Assembly (NCBI GenBank): GCA_021737975.1
Contig: JAIPCZ010000004.1
Location: 39,102 to 103,101 of the forward strand
Origin: Polaromonas sp.
GTDB lineage: Bacteria; Pseudomonadota; Gammaproteobacteria; Burkholderiales; Burkholderiaceae_C
DNA length: 64,000 nucleotides
Direction of reading: 5' to 3'
Part shown: in pieces, positions 28,586 to 41,496 of the stretch
Layout: every line of letters begins with the position of its first letter
Position numbering within the stretch: position 1 is the stretch's first letter
Position numbers and translations under genes: made by a program
Notes under the pieces: model-generated
Databases searched by the model: none
The model's input: only the letters and a program-made list of their open reading frames with translations
What the model was told of the DNA's origin: nothing

Positions 28586-30448
28586 ATGTGTGGCATTGTC
28601 GGCGCCGTATCCAATCACAACATCGTTCCCGTGCTGGTGCAAGGGCTGGCCCGGCTCGAATACCGGGGTTATGACTCCTGTGGTGTGGCGGTCTACGCCA
28701 ATGGCCTGCAACGCGCGCGCAGCACAGCACGAGTGTCGGAGTTGATGGAACAAATCGACAGCACCCACCTTCAGGGGAGCACCGGAATAGCCCATACCCG
28801 CTGGGCCACGCATGGCGCACCCGCCATGCACAACGCCCATCCACACTTCAGTCACGGCCCCGGGGCTGACGCGTCCAGCCGCCCCGGGCGGATTGCCCTG
28901 GTGCACAACGGCATCATTGAGAACCACGACGAATTACGCGCCACCCTGCAGGCCAAGGGTTACGTGTTTTTGAGCCAGACCGACACCGAGGTGATTGCCC
29001 ATTTGGTCGACAGCCTTTACGACGGCGACCTGTTTGAAGCCGTCAAAGCCTCTTTGGCATCGCTGCAAGGCGCCTATGCCATTGCCGTGTTCTGCAAGGA
29101 CGAGCCGCACCGCCTGATTGGCGCCCGCGCCGGCTCGCCGCTGATTTTGGGCGTCGGCACCGACGCGCATTACCTGGCCAGCGACGCCATGGCCCTGGCC
29201 GGCGTGACCGACCAGATTGTTTACCTTGAAGAAGGCGACGTGGCCGACATCCAGCTCGGCAAATACTGGCTGATCGACAAGGCATTCAAGGCGCTGACCC
29301 CGGCTCAGCGCCCGGTCAAAACGGTGCACGCACACAGTGGCGCGGCCGAGCTCGGCCCTTACCGCCACTACATGCAAAAGGAAATTTTCGAGCAGCCGCG
29401 CGCCATTGCCGACACGCTCGAAGGTGTGGATGGCATCGTGCCCGAGCTATTTGACGGCGCCAACGCCAGCGCGGCACGGGTTTTCAAGGACATCGACTCG
29501 GTGCTGATTCTGGCCTGTGGCACCAGTTATTACAGTGGTTGCACCGCCAAATACTGGCTGGAAAGCATCGCCAAGATCCCGACCCAGGTCGAAGTGGCCA
29601 GCGAATACCGGTACCGGGACTCGGTGCCCAACCCAAGGACCCTCATCGTCACCATCACCCAGTCGGGCGAAACCGCAGACACGCTGGCCGCGCTGCGCCA
29701 CGCGCAGAGCCAGGGCATGACACACACCCTGACCATCTGCAACGTGGCCACCAGCGCCATGGTGCGCGAGTGCGAACTGGCCTACATCACGCGCGCTGGT
29801 GTGGAAATTGGGGTGGCATCCACAAAGGCCTTCACGGCCCAGCTCGCTGGCCTGTTCTTGCTGACGCTGGCACTGGCGCAATCGCGCGGTTTATTGAGCG
29901 ACGCCGAGGAAGCGCGCCACATCAGGGCCATGCGCCACCTGCCCGCCGCACTTCAGGCCGTGCTGGCGCTGGAACCCCAGGTGATTGCCTGGTCACAGGA
30001 CTTTGCCGCCAAGGACAACGCGCTGTTCCTGGGCCGGGGCCTGCATTACCCGATCGCGCTCGAAGGCGCTCTCAAACTGAAGGAAATCAGCTACATCCAC
30101 GCCGAGGCCTACCCGGCCGGCGAGCTCAAGCACGGCCCGCTTGCCCTGGTGACCAGCGCCATGCCGGTGGTCACCGTGGCGCCCAACGACGCGCTGCTGG
30201 AAAAGCTCAAGAGCAACATGCACGAGGTGCGCGCCCGCGGCGGCGTTCTGTATGTGCTGGCCGATGCCGACTCACACATTGCCAGCGGCGAAGGCCTGCA
30301 TGTGATTCGTATGCCTGAGCACTACGGCGAGCTTTCCCCCCTGCTGCATGTGGTGCCGCTGCAATTGCTGGCCTACCACACGGCCTGCGCGCGCGGAACG
30401 GATGTCGACAAACCGCGCAATCTGGCCAAATCCGTCACGGTGGAATAG
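28586..30448 (+). CDS. glmS: Glutamine--fructose-6-phosphate aminotransferase (isomerizing)
   Basis: [10 protein letters not shown]-terminus, HTRWATHG, two SIS domains, KSVTVE C-terminus. Confidence 0.97.
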   Translation: MCGIVGAVSNHNIVPVLVQGLARLEYRGYDSCGVAVYANGLQRARSTARVSELMEQIDSTHLQGSTGIAHTRWATHGAPAMHNAHPHFSHGPGADASSRPGRIALVHNGIIENHDELRATLQAKGYVFLSQTDTEVIAHLVDSLYDGDLFEAVKASLASLQGAYAIAVFCKDEPHRLIGARAGSPLILGVGTDAHYLASDAMALAGVTDQIVYLEEGDVADIQLGKYWLIDKAFKALTPAQRPVKTVHAHSGAAELGPYRHYMQKEIFEQPRAIADTLEGVDGIVPELFDGANASAARVFKDIDSVLILACGTSYYSGCTAKYWLESIAKIPTQVEVASEYRYRDSVPNPRTLIVTITQSGETADTLAALRHAQSQGMTHTLTICNVATSAMVRECELAYITRAGVEIGVASTKAFTAQLAGLFLLTLALAQSRGLLSDAEEARHIRAMRHLPAALQAVLALEPQVIAWSQDFAAKDNALFLGRGLHYPIALEGALKLKEISYIHAEAYPAGELKHGPLALVTSAMPVVTVAPNDALLEKLKSNMHEVRARGGVLYVLADADSHIASGEGLHVIRMPEHYGELSPLLHVVPLQLLAYHTACARGTDVDKPRNLAKSVTVE

Positions 30449-30496
30449 CCACAGCAACTCGCTCGGCGCATTCCGGTGCACATGGCATGTGCAGAC

Positions 30497-30970
30497 TCAG
30501 TCCGCCCGGTCCACAACGACCTTTCGCAGCAAAACGTCGATCCGGTCGTAATTGACACAACCGTCCTTGTGCACGGGCGAAACCACCATCTCAAACATGA
30601 CACGGCTGCCTTGACGAACATCGGCGACAGGCGAGGTCAAGTCGCGAAACGACTGCTTGCCGCCACTGAAGAAATTGAAATCGATCACTGTGCGACGACC
30701 CAAAATCTGGCTCGAGTCGTTGTTCAGCGTGCCTGAAACGAAGGCGAAGCAGCTCACGCCATTGACCGTGGACGTTTTCCGCTCAATCTGGTAACTCACG
30801 CTGACACCACCGCCGAGTTCAATATGGTGCTTTTCCAGCACCTTGCCGGGCACCGGACGGGTTGCGGCAGGCTCGGGGGGTCTGGTGGCGCAACCGCCGA
30901 GGGTCAGGACGAGCAAGACGAGGCCGGCATATTGCCTGACACCGGAAGAAGGCGACTGCATCATGGTCAT
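30497..30970 (-). CDS. Hypothetical lipoprotein
   Basis: Signal peptide with lipobox LTLGGC; no family recognised. Confidence 0.65.
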   Translation of the reverse strand: MTMMQSPSSGVRQYAGLVLLVLTLGGCATRPPEPAATRPVPGKVLEKHHIELGGGVSVSYQIERKTSTVNGVSCFAFVSGTLNNDSSQILGRRTVIDFNFFSGGKQSFRDLTSPVADVRQGSRVMFEMVVSPVHKDGCVNYDRIDVLLRKVVVDRAD

Positions 30971-31004
30971 TTCTGTTCAGCCTGCGGTTGAAGTGCCGCC
31001 AGAC

Positions 31005-31433
31005 TCACTTGACCAGCAGCACCGGCACCGTGGACAGGTGCACGACCTTGACGGTCACCGAGCCCATGAACAGGCCCACGACACTGCCAAAACCGTGGGC
31101 GCCCATGACGATGAGGCCGCAGGCTTTGTCCCTGGCAAACTCGACGATGGTCGGCGCCGTCTCCCCCATCATGATATGGGATGAGTAAGCCAGTCCGGCG
31201 GCGTCGAGCTTCTGCCGGGCTTGTCCCAGCGCGGCATCACCCGCTTCGCGGTGAAAATCTTCCACCACCTTTTCATCGATGAAGCGGGTGATGTCGCTTG
31301 AGAGCGGCGCCTGCACATTGACCAGAAAAAGTTGCGGTGGTTTCACCCGGTTGGCGGTCTCGGTGATGACGTAGTCAATGACTTTTTGCGACGGCTCCGA
31401 GCCGTCGATGGCGATGAGCCAGGATGTGTTCAT
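31005..31433 (-). CDS. Universal stress protein (UspA family)
   Basis: VMGAHGFGSVVGLFMGSVTVKVVHLSTVPVLLVK. Confidence 0.9.
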   Translation of the reverse strand: MNTSWLIAIDGSEPSQKVIDYVITETANRVKPPQLFLVNVQAPLSSDITRFIDEKVVEDFHREAGDAALGQARQKLDAAGLAYSSHIMMGETAPTIVEFARDKACGLIVMGAHGFGSVVGLFMGSVTVKVVHLSTVPVLLVK

Positions 31434-31444
31434 TGCAGTGCTCC

Positions 31445-32170
31445 TCAGGTGTTGGGCTTGTGGACATCAGACGCAAGTTCCACCGCCTTGATGGGCTTGC
31501 CGCGACTGCCCAGCCATTTGCCCACGATCACCACCAGCAGCGCACCTGTGGCGGCGAAAGCCTGGCTGGCGTAGGGAACGCTTGCAGCCACCGATGGCGG
31601 CATGACCGGGTCGGTGAGCAGCATGCCGCCTGCGATCCACCCCAGCAGCGCCGCGCCCAGCGTGATCACCGCGGGAAAGCGGTCCATCAGGGTCAGCACC
31701 AGCTTGCTGCCCCAGACCACGATGGGGATGGACACCAGGATGCCGAAGGTGACCAGCACCATGGAACCGTGCGAGGCACCGGCCACCGCGATGACGTTGT
31801 CCAGGCTCATCACGGCGTCGGCCACCACAATGGTCTTGATGGCGGCCATCAGCGTGGTGCCACCGTCAATGCCGTCGTGCCCGTCATCGTGCTCGGGCAT
31901 CAGCAGCTTGACGCCGATCCACAGCAGGAGCAGCGCGCCGACAATTTTCAGGTAGGGCAGTGCCAGCAGTTGCAGGGCAAAGAAGATCATGACCACACGC
32001 AGGCCGATGGCGCCGACCACGCCCCAGAAAATGCCCTTTCTTCGCTGTTCGGGCGGGAGTCTGCGGCAGGCCAGGGCAATGACCACGGCGTTGTCGCCAC
32101 CAAGCATGATGTCGATGGCGATGATCTGGAGCACGGCGATCCAGAAGAGTGAGGAACTGATATCAGGCAT
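31445..32170 (-). CDS. TerC family integral membrane protein
   Basis: DIMLGGDNAVVIALACRRLPPEQRRKGI, VVADAVMSLDNVIAVAG. Confidence 0.92.
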   Translation of the reverse strand: MPDISSSLFWIAVLQIIAIDIMLGGDNAVVIALACRRLPPEQRRKGIFWGVVGAIGLRVVMIFFALQLLALPYLKIVGALLLLWIGVKLLMPEHDDGHDGIDGGTTLMAAIKTIVVADAVMSLDNVIAVAGASHGSMVLVTFGILVSIPIVVWGSKLVLTLMDRFPAVITLGAALLGWIAGGMLLTDPVMPPSVAASVPYASQAFAATGALLVVIVGKWLGSRGKPIKAVELASDVHKPNT

Positions 32171-32445
32171 GGAAAAAAAGTGGTTGTCAAAGGCTGATCT
32201 TAACCAATCGTCCATCAGCGATCCGGCCAGAACTTGTTTTCACCTTGAGCCAGCCCGCCCGGTCAAATGATGCCCCCCGGTGCCGTCCCCAATGCCCCCG
32301 CCATCGCCATCGAAGACGGCGCGTTTTAATCACGTGGCGAGCCCATCAATCCATTTGTCGGCACGGCAGCGTCCGTTGCCTGGCGCACAGACCGGGGCGC
32401 AAGATCAGAGGTACATTGTTCCGTGCCAATTCACAAACCAATACC

Positions 32446-33785
32446 ATGACCAACGCCCTGTGGTTTCTACTGGTGGGCGGCCTGTTGCTGGCCCGGGGCC
32501 TGACCAGCTCCTTGCTCAAGAACCTTCCCGTGACGCCGGCCATTGTCTATCTGGCCGTGGGTTTGCTGGTGGGTCCGACCGTATTCAACTTGTTTCACTT
32601 CAATCCGCTCAAGGAATCTGCGCTGCTGGAGGTGATGACCGAAGTCGTGGTGTTGATCTCGCTGTTTTCTGCGGGTGTCAAGATGCCGGTGCCGGTCAGC
32701 CTGAAGCGCTGGCGGCAACCGATGCTGCTGGCTTCGGTGTCCATGGCGGCGAGCGTCGGGCTGATCGCGGCCTTTGCCCACTACGCCTTGGGTCTGCCAC
32801 TGGGTGCCGGCATCTTGCTGGGGGCCATCTTGTCGCCCACCGACCCGGTGCTCGCCACCGATGTGCAGACCCGCCATCCGGGTGACCGCGACCAGCTGCG
32901 CTTCACCCTGACTTGCGAGGCCGGCATGAACGACGGCAGTGCCTTTCCGTTTGTGATGCTGGGGTTGGGGCTGCTCGGGCTGCACGAGCTGGGCGACGCC
33001 GGCCTTCGCTGGGTGCTGGTCGATGTGCTGTGGGCGACGGCAGCGGGCATTGCCATCGGGGTCCTGGCGGGCGTGGCATTGGCTCACGGCGGCCGCAAAT
33101 TGCGCCAACTGGCGCCGAACCAGACACTCATGAATGACTTTCTCGGGCTGGGCTTGATTGGTGTCGTCTATGGCTTGAGTGTGATGGTCAATGCCTGGGG
33201 TTTCCTGGCCGTCTTTTTTGCCGCCGTCGCCTTGCGGCAGACCGAAGTCAAACACGCCAACACGCATCAGCAAGACCCTGCTCAACAGCCAGACCATGGG
33301 CTTGCAACGGGGCTCCCTGCCGCGCAACCACAAGACGACACGCAGACCATCAGCGCCCAATCGCTGGTCTTCAAGGAACATCTGGAACGGCTGTCGGAAC
33401 TGACGCTGGTGCTGCTGATCGGTGGTTCGCTGTTTCTTGATTCCTGGAGCTGGCGCGCCGTGGCGCTGGCGCTGTTTGTCTTTGCCATCGTGCGCCCCGT
33501 CAGTGTGCTGACGGGCTTGCTGGGCAGCCGCACCCCGTGGACCATTCGCAGCCTGGTGGCCTGGTTTGGCGTACGCGGAATTGGCTCGCTGTACTACCTG
33601 ATGTATGCCATCCAGCATGGCCTGCCTGAAGACCTGGCGCTGGAATTGATGCAATTGACGCTGATTGTGGTGACCCTGTCCATTTTTGTGCACGGCACCA
33701 GCGTCAAGCCCCTGCTCGGCCGCTTCTGGCGTTATCGCCAGTATTTGCCGGAATGGCGCAAGGGCGCAGGCCCGCCACCACCCGG

Positions 33786-33795
<10 letters not shown>
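32446..33795 (+). CDS. Cation:proton antiporter (NhaP/CPA1-like)
   Basis: ILSPTDPVLATDVQ, CEAGMNDGSAFPFV, VAWFGVRGIGSLYYL. Confidence 0.9.
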
Positions 33796-36056
<2,261 letters not shown>

Positions 36057-36101
36057 GCCATGAATATAGCGCGCCTGATGCAGATTTGAGCAGGACCAAC
36101 A

Positions 36102-36127
36102 AAAAAGCACCGCGCGCGGTGCTTTTT
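36102..36127 (-). terminator. Rho-independent terminator downstream of rpoZ, symmetric
   Basis: AAAAAGCACCGCGCGCGGTGCTTTTT; 16-nt perfect palindrome flanked by A/T tracts. Confidence 0.85.
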
Positions 36128-36149
36128 AGACTGGGCCGCAGCGCGCGTT

Positions 36150-36353
36150 TTACAAGGGCACTTTTTTCAGCATCTCGATGCCCACCTTGCCGGCGGCGAT
36201 TTCACGCAGGGCCGTCACACCAGGCTTGTTCTTGCTCTCGACCTTGGCGGTGTGGCCATGGCTCAGCATGCGGGCGCGGTAGGAGGCCGCCAACACCAGC
36301 TGAAAGCGGTTAGGGATCTGCAACAGGCAGTCTTCAACAGTGATACGGGCCAT
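36150..36353 (-). CDS. rpoZ: DNA-directed RNA polymerase omega subunit
   Basis: [28 protein letters not shown]. Confidence 0.96.
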   Translation of the reverse strand: MARITVEDCLLQIPNRFQLVLAASYRARMLSHGHTAKVESKNKPGVTALREIAAGKVGIEMLKKVPL

Positions 36354-36381
36354 GAATTCTCCAAAACCAGGGTGAGGCGCA

Positions 36382-37005
36382 CTAGGCAATATGCAGTGCT
36401 TTAAAGGTGTCTGCTCTGGCGCGGCGCTGCGCCAGATACTTGAGTCGCTGTGCATGCACAATGGATTTGAGGTCAAACACGGCGCGATCAAACAACTCGT
36501 TGATTATAACGAAGTCAAATTGCGACACCTGCGCCATCTCGGTGGCCGCATTTTCGAGCCGCGCGTCGATCACATCGGGTGAATCTTCGCCGCGGCGCTC
36601 CAGACGCGATCGCAGCTCGTCCCAGCTGGGTGGCAATATGAAAATCGTGACGGCATTGGCGAAGATTCTCTTGATTTGCAGCGCCCCCTGGTAGTCAATT
36701 TCAAGAATGACATCGGAGCCCTGCGCCATGCGTTCCTCAATGGCTCTTTTCGAGGTGCCATAGCGGTGCTTGTGCACATGCGCCCACTCGACAAATGCGT
36801 TGCCCTGCACCATGGCATCAAACTCTGATTCGGAGACAAAGAAGTACTCGCGGCCATGCTTTTCCTGGCCGCGCGGTGCGCGTGTGGTATGCGACACAGA
36901 AGGCCGCACCTGGGCATCAATTTCCAGCAGCGCCTTCACCAGGCTGGACTTGCCAGCGCCGCTGGGGGCGGCCACAACAAACAGATTTCCGGGGTAATCA
37001 ATCAC
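36382..37005 (-). CDS. gmk: Guanylate kinase
   Basis: [41 protein letters not shown]. Confidence 0.96.
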   Translation of the reverse strand: MIDYPGNLFVVAAPSGAGKSSLVKALLEIDAQVRPSVSHTTRAPRGQEKHGREYFFVSESEFDAMVQGNAFVEWAHVHKHRYGTSKRAIEERMAQGSDVILEIDYQGALQIKRIFANAVTIFILPPSWDELRSRLERRGEDSPDVIDARLENAATEMAQVSQFDFVIINELFDRAVFDLKSIVHAQRLKYLAQRRARADTFKALHIA

Positions 37006-37036
37006 GGCGGGACTCTTATAAAGGAGGGCAAAGGCC

Positions 37037-37954
37037 TTATTCTATGTTTTGAACCTGCTCTCGCATCTGCTCGATCAGCACCTTCATATCCACCGAAATG
37101 TGCGTCAGCTCCAGCGCCGCCGACTTGGAGCCCAGCGTGTTGGCTTCGCGGTGCAACTCCTGGATCAAAAAGTCGAGCCGCTTGCCAACTTCGCCGCCCT
37201 TGGCCAGAAGCCGCTCGAGCTCGTCGAGGTGCGAGCTGAGCCGTGTCAACTCTTCAGCCACATCGATGCGAATGGCAAACGCGGTCGCCTCGGCGAGCGC
37301 CCGGTCCTGCGCGGCTTCCGGCAGGGCACCGCCATCAACCAAGCCCATGGCGTCGCGCCAGCGGTCCAGGAAACGCTGGCGTTGTTGCGCCACCAGTTGC
37401 GGCACCAGCGGCTGGGCCTGCGCCGCCAGGCTGCGCAATTGCCCCATGCGGTCCTGCAGCATCAGCACCAGGCGGGCGCCCTCGCGCTCGCGGGCGCCCA
37501 GCAGTGACGCCAGCACCTGCTCGGCCAGCGCCAGCAGCTCGGCCTGCCAATCGTGCTCGACCGCCGTGCTGCCCGCTGCCAGGCGGAGCACGTCCGCCAC
37601 ACTCAAGGGAGTCGCCAGGGGCAGCCAGGTTTTCACGTTGTCCTGGATCGTGTTGAGGCGTTGCAGCAGCCTCGCAGAGGGCTCGGCCACCAGGTTGGCG
37701 GCGTTGCTTTCGAGGGCGGCGCGCACCTCCACCTTGCCGCGCTTGAGTCGGTGCACCAGCAGCTCGCGCAAAGCAGGCTCAAAGCCGCGCAACTCCTCCG
37801 ACAGCTTGAAGGTCAAATCAAGGTAACGGCTGTTCACCGACCGGATCTCAAGGCCCAGACGGGCCGCTGAAGACGCCTGGCTTTCGCCGGCAGGGGAAGT
37901 GGCGGCAGCGCTGTGCTGGGCACTGGCATAACCGGTCATGCTGTAAACTGGCAT
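37037..37954 (-). CDS. yicC: YicC family endoribonuclease-like protein
   Basis: MTGYASAQ..., [41 protein letters not shown]. Confidence 0.93.
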   Translation of the reverse strand: MPVYSMTGYASAQHSAAATSPAGESQASSAARLGLEIRSVNSRYLDLTFKLSEELRGFEPALRELLVHRLKRGKVEVRAALESNAANLVAEPSARLLQRLNTIQDNVKTWLPLATPLSVADVLRLAAGSTAVEHDWQAELLALAEQVLASLLGAREREGARLVLMLQDRMGQLRSLAAQAQPLVPQLVAQQRQRFLDRWRDAMGLVDGGALPEAAQDRALAEATAFAIRIDVAEELTRLSSHLDELERLLAKGGEVGKRLDFLIQELHREANTLGSKSAALELTHISVDMKVLIEQMREQVQNIE

Positions 37955-38033
37955 ATCAATCATCTGTGGTGTTAATCGGTCACAAGAATAACACCCGGTT
38001 CCAGCAAAAACCGAACCCTGTTTCCTTGAAGCC

Positions 38034-39038
38034 ATGTCCAAATCCAAACCGTCCCCGCTACCGCCAGGCACCCAGATTGGTGGCTATCGGGTGATACGCC
38101 GGGTTGCCGCGGGCGGTTTTGGTGTGGTTTATCTCGCCGCTGGCGCCGATGAGCAGCAGGTCGCCATCAAGGAATACCTGCCTTCTTCGCTGGTCACCCG
38201 CGAACCGGGTCTGCTGGCGCCGCAGGTGGCCCCGGACAAGCTCTCGCTGTACCGGCTGGGCCTGAAAAGCTTTTTCGAAGAGGGGCGCTCGCTGGCGCAA
38301 ATCTCCCACCCTTCCGTGGTCAGCGTGCTGAATTTTTTCAGGGAAAACGAAACCGTTTACATGGTGACCGAGTTTCTGGAAGGGGCCAGCCTGCAGGACT
38401 TCATTGTGGTGGCGCGTGATCTCAAGAAAGACAAGGTTTTTCGCGAGTCGACCATCCGCTCGCTGTTTGATGAAATCCTGCGCGGCCTGCGCATCGTCCA
38501 CCAGCACAAGATGCTGCATCTGGACATCAAACCCGCCAACATTTTCATCACCGACGACAACCGGGCCGTGCTGATCGACTTCGGCGCGGCGCGCGAGGTC
38601 CTGTCCAAGGAAGGCAACTTCGTGCGCCCCATGTACACCCCTGGTTTTGCCGCCCCGGAAATGTACAGGCGCGACACCACCATGGGGCCCTGGACCGACA
38701 TTTACGCCATCGGTGCCTGCATGTATGCCTGCATGCACGGCTTCCCGCCCAGCGAGGCACCACAACGTGTGCCAGAAGACAAGAGCGTGCAGACACTGAA
38801 GCGTTTTCGTGGTGTCTACTCCGACGATCTGGTGGAAATCGTGCAGTGGTGCATGGCGCTCGATCCCCTGGAGCGGCCGCAATCTGTGTTTGCCCTGCAA
38901 AAGGAGTTGAACCGCGCGGGCGCGCGCCGTTACACCCAGCTCACGGTGGGTGACAAGGTCAAGCAACAACTCGGCAGCATGTTTGAGGGCAGCAAAAAGA
39001 ACGTTCTTAAATCGACAGAAAAGGACAAAAAAGTCTGA
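38034..39038 (+). CDS. Serine/threonine protein kinase
   Basis: VAIKEYLPSSLV, LHLDIKPANIFITDDNRAVLIDFGAAR. Confidence 0.92.
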   Translation: MSKSKPSPLPPGTQIGGYRVIRRVAAGGFGVVYLAAGADEQQVAIKEYLPSSLVTREPGLLAPQVAPDKLSLYRLGLKSFFEEGRSLAQISHPSVVSVLNFFRENETVYMVTEFLEGASLQDFIVVARDLKKDKVFRESTIRSLFDEILRGLRIVHQHKMLHLDIKPANIFITDDNRAVLIDFGAAREVLSKEGNFVRPMYTPGFAAPEMYRRDTTMGPWTDIYAIGACMYACMHGFPPSEAPQRVPEDKSVQTLKRFRGVYSDDLVEIVQWCMALDPLERPQSVFALQKELNRAGARRYTQLTVGDKVKQQLGSMFEGSKKNVLKSTEKDKKV

Positions 39039-39811
39039 TGCGTTTTTCCGTCTTCCAGGTCACACGCCAGGGTGGGCGAAAGAAAAACGAGGACCGCATG
39101 GGCTACAGCTACACCAGCGACAGTGCGTTGCTGATGCTGGCCGATGGCATGGGCGGGCACCCCGACGGGGAGGTGGCCGCCGCGTTGGCCATGGAAACGG
39201 TGGCCCGCTTGTTTCAAGCCATGGCTCAGCCCCAGCTTGACGATGTGGCTGATTTTCTGGCGCAGGCCCTGATGGCCGCGCATGAGCAGATCCTGCGTTA
39301 CGCCGCCGACCACGCCATGCCCGACACACCACGCACCACACTCGTGATGGCCGTGATCCAATCGGGCCAGCTGCGCTGGACCCATTGTGGCGACTCCCGG
39401 CTTTACCTGGTGCGCGCGCACCGGCTGCTGGCCCGCACCCAGGACCATTCCCTGATTGAACAGCGCCGGCTCCCGTCGCATGACAATGCCGCCGCGCTGC
39501 CGGCCGAGACCAATCGCAACGTGCTGTTCACCTGCCTGGGCTCCCCCACCAAGCCCGTGTTCAGTGTCACCGACCCGCTGGTCCTGCAACAGGGTGACAC
39601 CCTCATGCTCTGCTCGGATGGCTTGTGGGCGAGTCTGCCCGAGCAGGACATCGTGGCCGAACTGAGTCAGAAACCCGTGGAAACCGCGGTGCCTGACCTG
39701 GTTGACAAGGCGCTACAGCAGGCTGGTGATCGCAGTGACAACGTGACCTGTCTTGCGCTCACCTGGCTGACACCCGACCCTTCCCTCAACACCAACCCAG
39801 ACCGCCCCTGA
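39038..39811 (+). CDS. PP2C family protein serine/threonine phosphatase
   Basis: [33 protein letters not shown]; overlaps kinase stop. Confidence 0.92.
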   Translation: MRFSVFQVTRQGGRKKNEDRMGYSYTSDSALLMLADGMGGHPDGEVAAALAMETVARLFQAMAQPQLDDVADFLAQALMAAHEQILRYAADHAMPDTPRTTLVMAVIQSGQLRWTHCGDSRLYLVRAHRLLARTQDHSLIEQRRLPSHDNAAALPAETNRNVLFTCLGSPTKPVFSVTDPLVLQQGDTLMLCSDGLWASLPEQDIVAELSQKPVETAVPDLVDKALQQAGDRSDNVTCLALTWLTPDPSLNTNPDRP

Positions 39812-39812
39812 C

Positions 39813-40553
39813 ATGCCTGAATTCTCAAGAACCGGCGCCCGCGCCGCCAATGCGCTGCGCCCTGTCACCCTCACACGCAGTTACACGCGGCACGCAGAGG
39901 GCTCGGTCCTGGTGGAGTTTGGCCACACCAAGGTGCTGTGTAATGCCTCGGTGCTCGACAAAGTGCCACCGCACCAGAAGGGCAGTGGCCAGGGCTGGGT
40001 CACCGCCGAATACGGCATGCTGCCGCGCGCCACCCACAGCCGAAGCGACCGCGAGGCCGCGCGTGGCAAACAAACCGGGCGCACCCAGGAAATCCAGCGC
40101 CTGATCGGCCGTGCCCTGCGCTCGGTGTTCGACCTGACGCTTTTGGGCGAGCGCACCATTCACCTCGACTGCGACGTGATTCAGGCCGACGGCGGCACCC
40201 GCACCGCGGCCATCACCGGCGCCTTTGTCGCGGCGCAGGATGCCGTCAACGGTTTGCTGGTCCAGGGAAAGCTGGCCCGCTCGCCCATTCGCGAGGCCGT
40301 GGCCGCCATCTCGGTCGGCATCGTGCGAGGCACGCCGCTGCTCGACCTGGAATACACCGAAGACTCGGCCTGCGACACCGACATGAACGTGGTCATGACG
40401 GCCAGCGGCCACTATGTCGAGGTCCAGGGCACGGCCGAGGGCGCCGCCTTCAGCCGTGCTGAGATGGATGCGCTGCTGGCGCTGGCCGACCAAGGCATTC
40501 GTGAGCTGGTTCAGTTGCAGCAGGCGGCACTCGCCAGGGTGGCGTTGTCATGA
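39813..40553 (+). CDS. rph: Ribonuclease PH
   Basis: [49 protein letters not shown]. Confidence 0.96.
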   Translation: MPEFSRTGARAANALRPVTLTRSYTRHAEGSVLVEFGHTKVLCNASVLDKVPPHQKGSGQGWVTAEYGMLPRATHSRSDREAARGKQTGRTQEIQRLIGRALRSVFDLTLLGERTIHLDCDVIQADGGTRTAAITGAFVAAQDAVNGLLVQGKLARSPIREAVAAISVGIVRGTPLLDLEYTEDSACDTDMNVVMTASGHYVEVQGTAEGAAFSRAEMDALLALADQGIRELVQLQQAALARVALS

Positions 40554-41149
40554 AAATCGTTCTGGCCTCCAACAACGCCGGCAAGCTGGCCGAGTTGCAC
40601 GCCATGTTTGCGCCGCTGGGTTTCGAACTGGTGCAGCAGGGCAGCCTGGGCATTCCCGAGGCCGAGGAGCCGTTTCACACCTTCATTGAAAACGCGCTGG
40701 CCAAAGCGCGCCATGCCGCGCGGCTCAGCGGCCTGCCCGCCGTGGCCGACGATGCCGGCCTGTGTGTGGATGCCTTTGGTGGCCTGCCCGGCGTGCAAAC
40801 CGCCTTTTACGCCACCCGATTCGGCTACCCCAAGAGCGACGACAACAATGTGCGCGCGCTGCTGGAACAAATGGCAGGCATCGACAACCGGCGCGCTGCA
40901 ATGGTCAGCACGCTGGTGGCGCTGCGCTCGCCCGACGACCCGGAACCCCTGGTGGCGGTGGGCCGGGTGGTAGGCGAAATTGCCCGCGAGCCCGCGGGTT
41001 CCAACGGCTTTGGCTTTGACCCGGTGATGTTCATTCCCGAGTTTGGCAAGACCTTTGCCCAGTTGCCGGTGGAAGTGAAAAACGCCAACAGCCACCGGGG
41101 ACGCGCAGCGGCGGCCATGGTCGCCTTGATGCGTGAGCGGTGGTTGTGA
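40550..41149 (+). CDS. rdgB: RdgB/HAM1 family non-canonical purine NTP pyrophosphatase
   Basis: [40 protein letters not shown]. Confidence 0.95.
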   Translation: MKIVLASNNAGKLAELHAMFAPLGFELVQQGSLGIPEAEEPFHTFIENALAKARHAARLSGLPAVADDAGLCVDAFGGLPGVQTAFYATRFGYPKSDDNNVRALLEQMAGIDNRRAAMVSTLVALRSPDDPEPLVAVGRVVGEIAREPAGSNGFGFDPVMFIPEFGKTFAQLPVEVKNANSHRGRAAAAMVALMRERWL

Positions 41150-41180
41150 GTTTTGATCTTGCAGGCGCTGGGACGTTGAA

Positions 41181-41300
41181 ACCAAGGCGAAGTCCGTTCA
41201 TGACGAAACCCGCGAGGCAGGCCCTGTGGGCGGCTTCCTCATACTGGGGTACCAGAAATCGTCTGCCCCCCACAGGGCCTACCTCGCTAGACGCCTTGGT
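41181..41300 (-). repeat. Structured repeat element A: long hairpin with outer 9-bp inverted repeat
   Basis: Outer ACCAAGGCG(41181-41189)/CGCCTTGGT(41292-41300); inner 22-nt arms 41213-41234/41265-41286 with 20/22 pairs; apical 25-mer 41237-41261. Confidence 0.8.
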
Positions 41301-41374
41301 ATGCAAATCCAGTGACCATTCAGATGTTGGGATTGGGGGATTCAAGCAAGCTTTGCAAGCGAACCGCGACATCG

Positions 41375-41450
41375 GCGCGGCAGCCGGATGGGGTGATCGC
41401 CGATTTCTGGTACCCCAGTATGAGGCGGTCGCCCCATCCGGTTGCCGCGC
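41375..41450 (+). repeat. Structured repeat element B: long hairpin
   Basis: 27-nt arms 41375-41401/41424-41450 with 24 Watson-Crick and 3 G.U pairs; apical 25-mer 41401-41425 is the exact reverse complement of 41237-41261. Confidence 0.8.
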
Positions 41451-41496
41451 AGCTAACACACCAAACGCCTGATCCCTGCCATCTCGCAGCCCCGCC

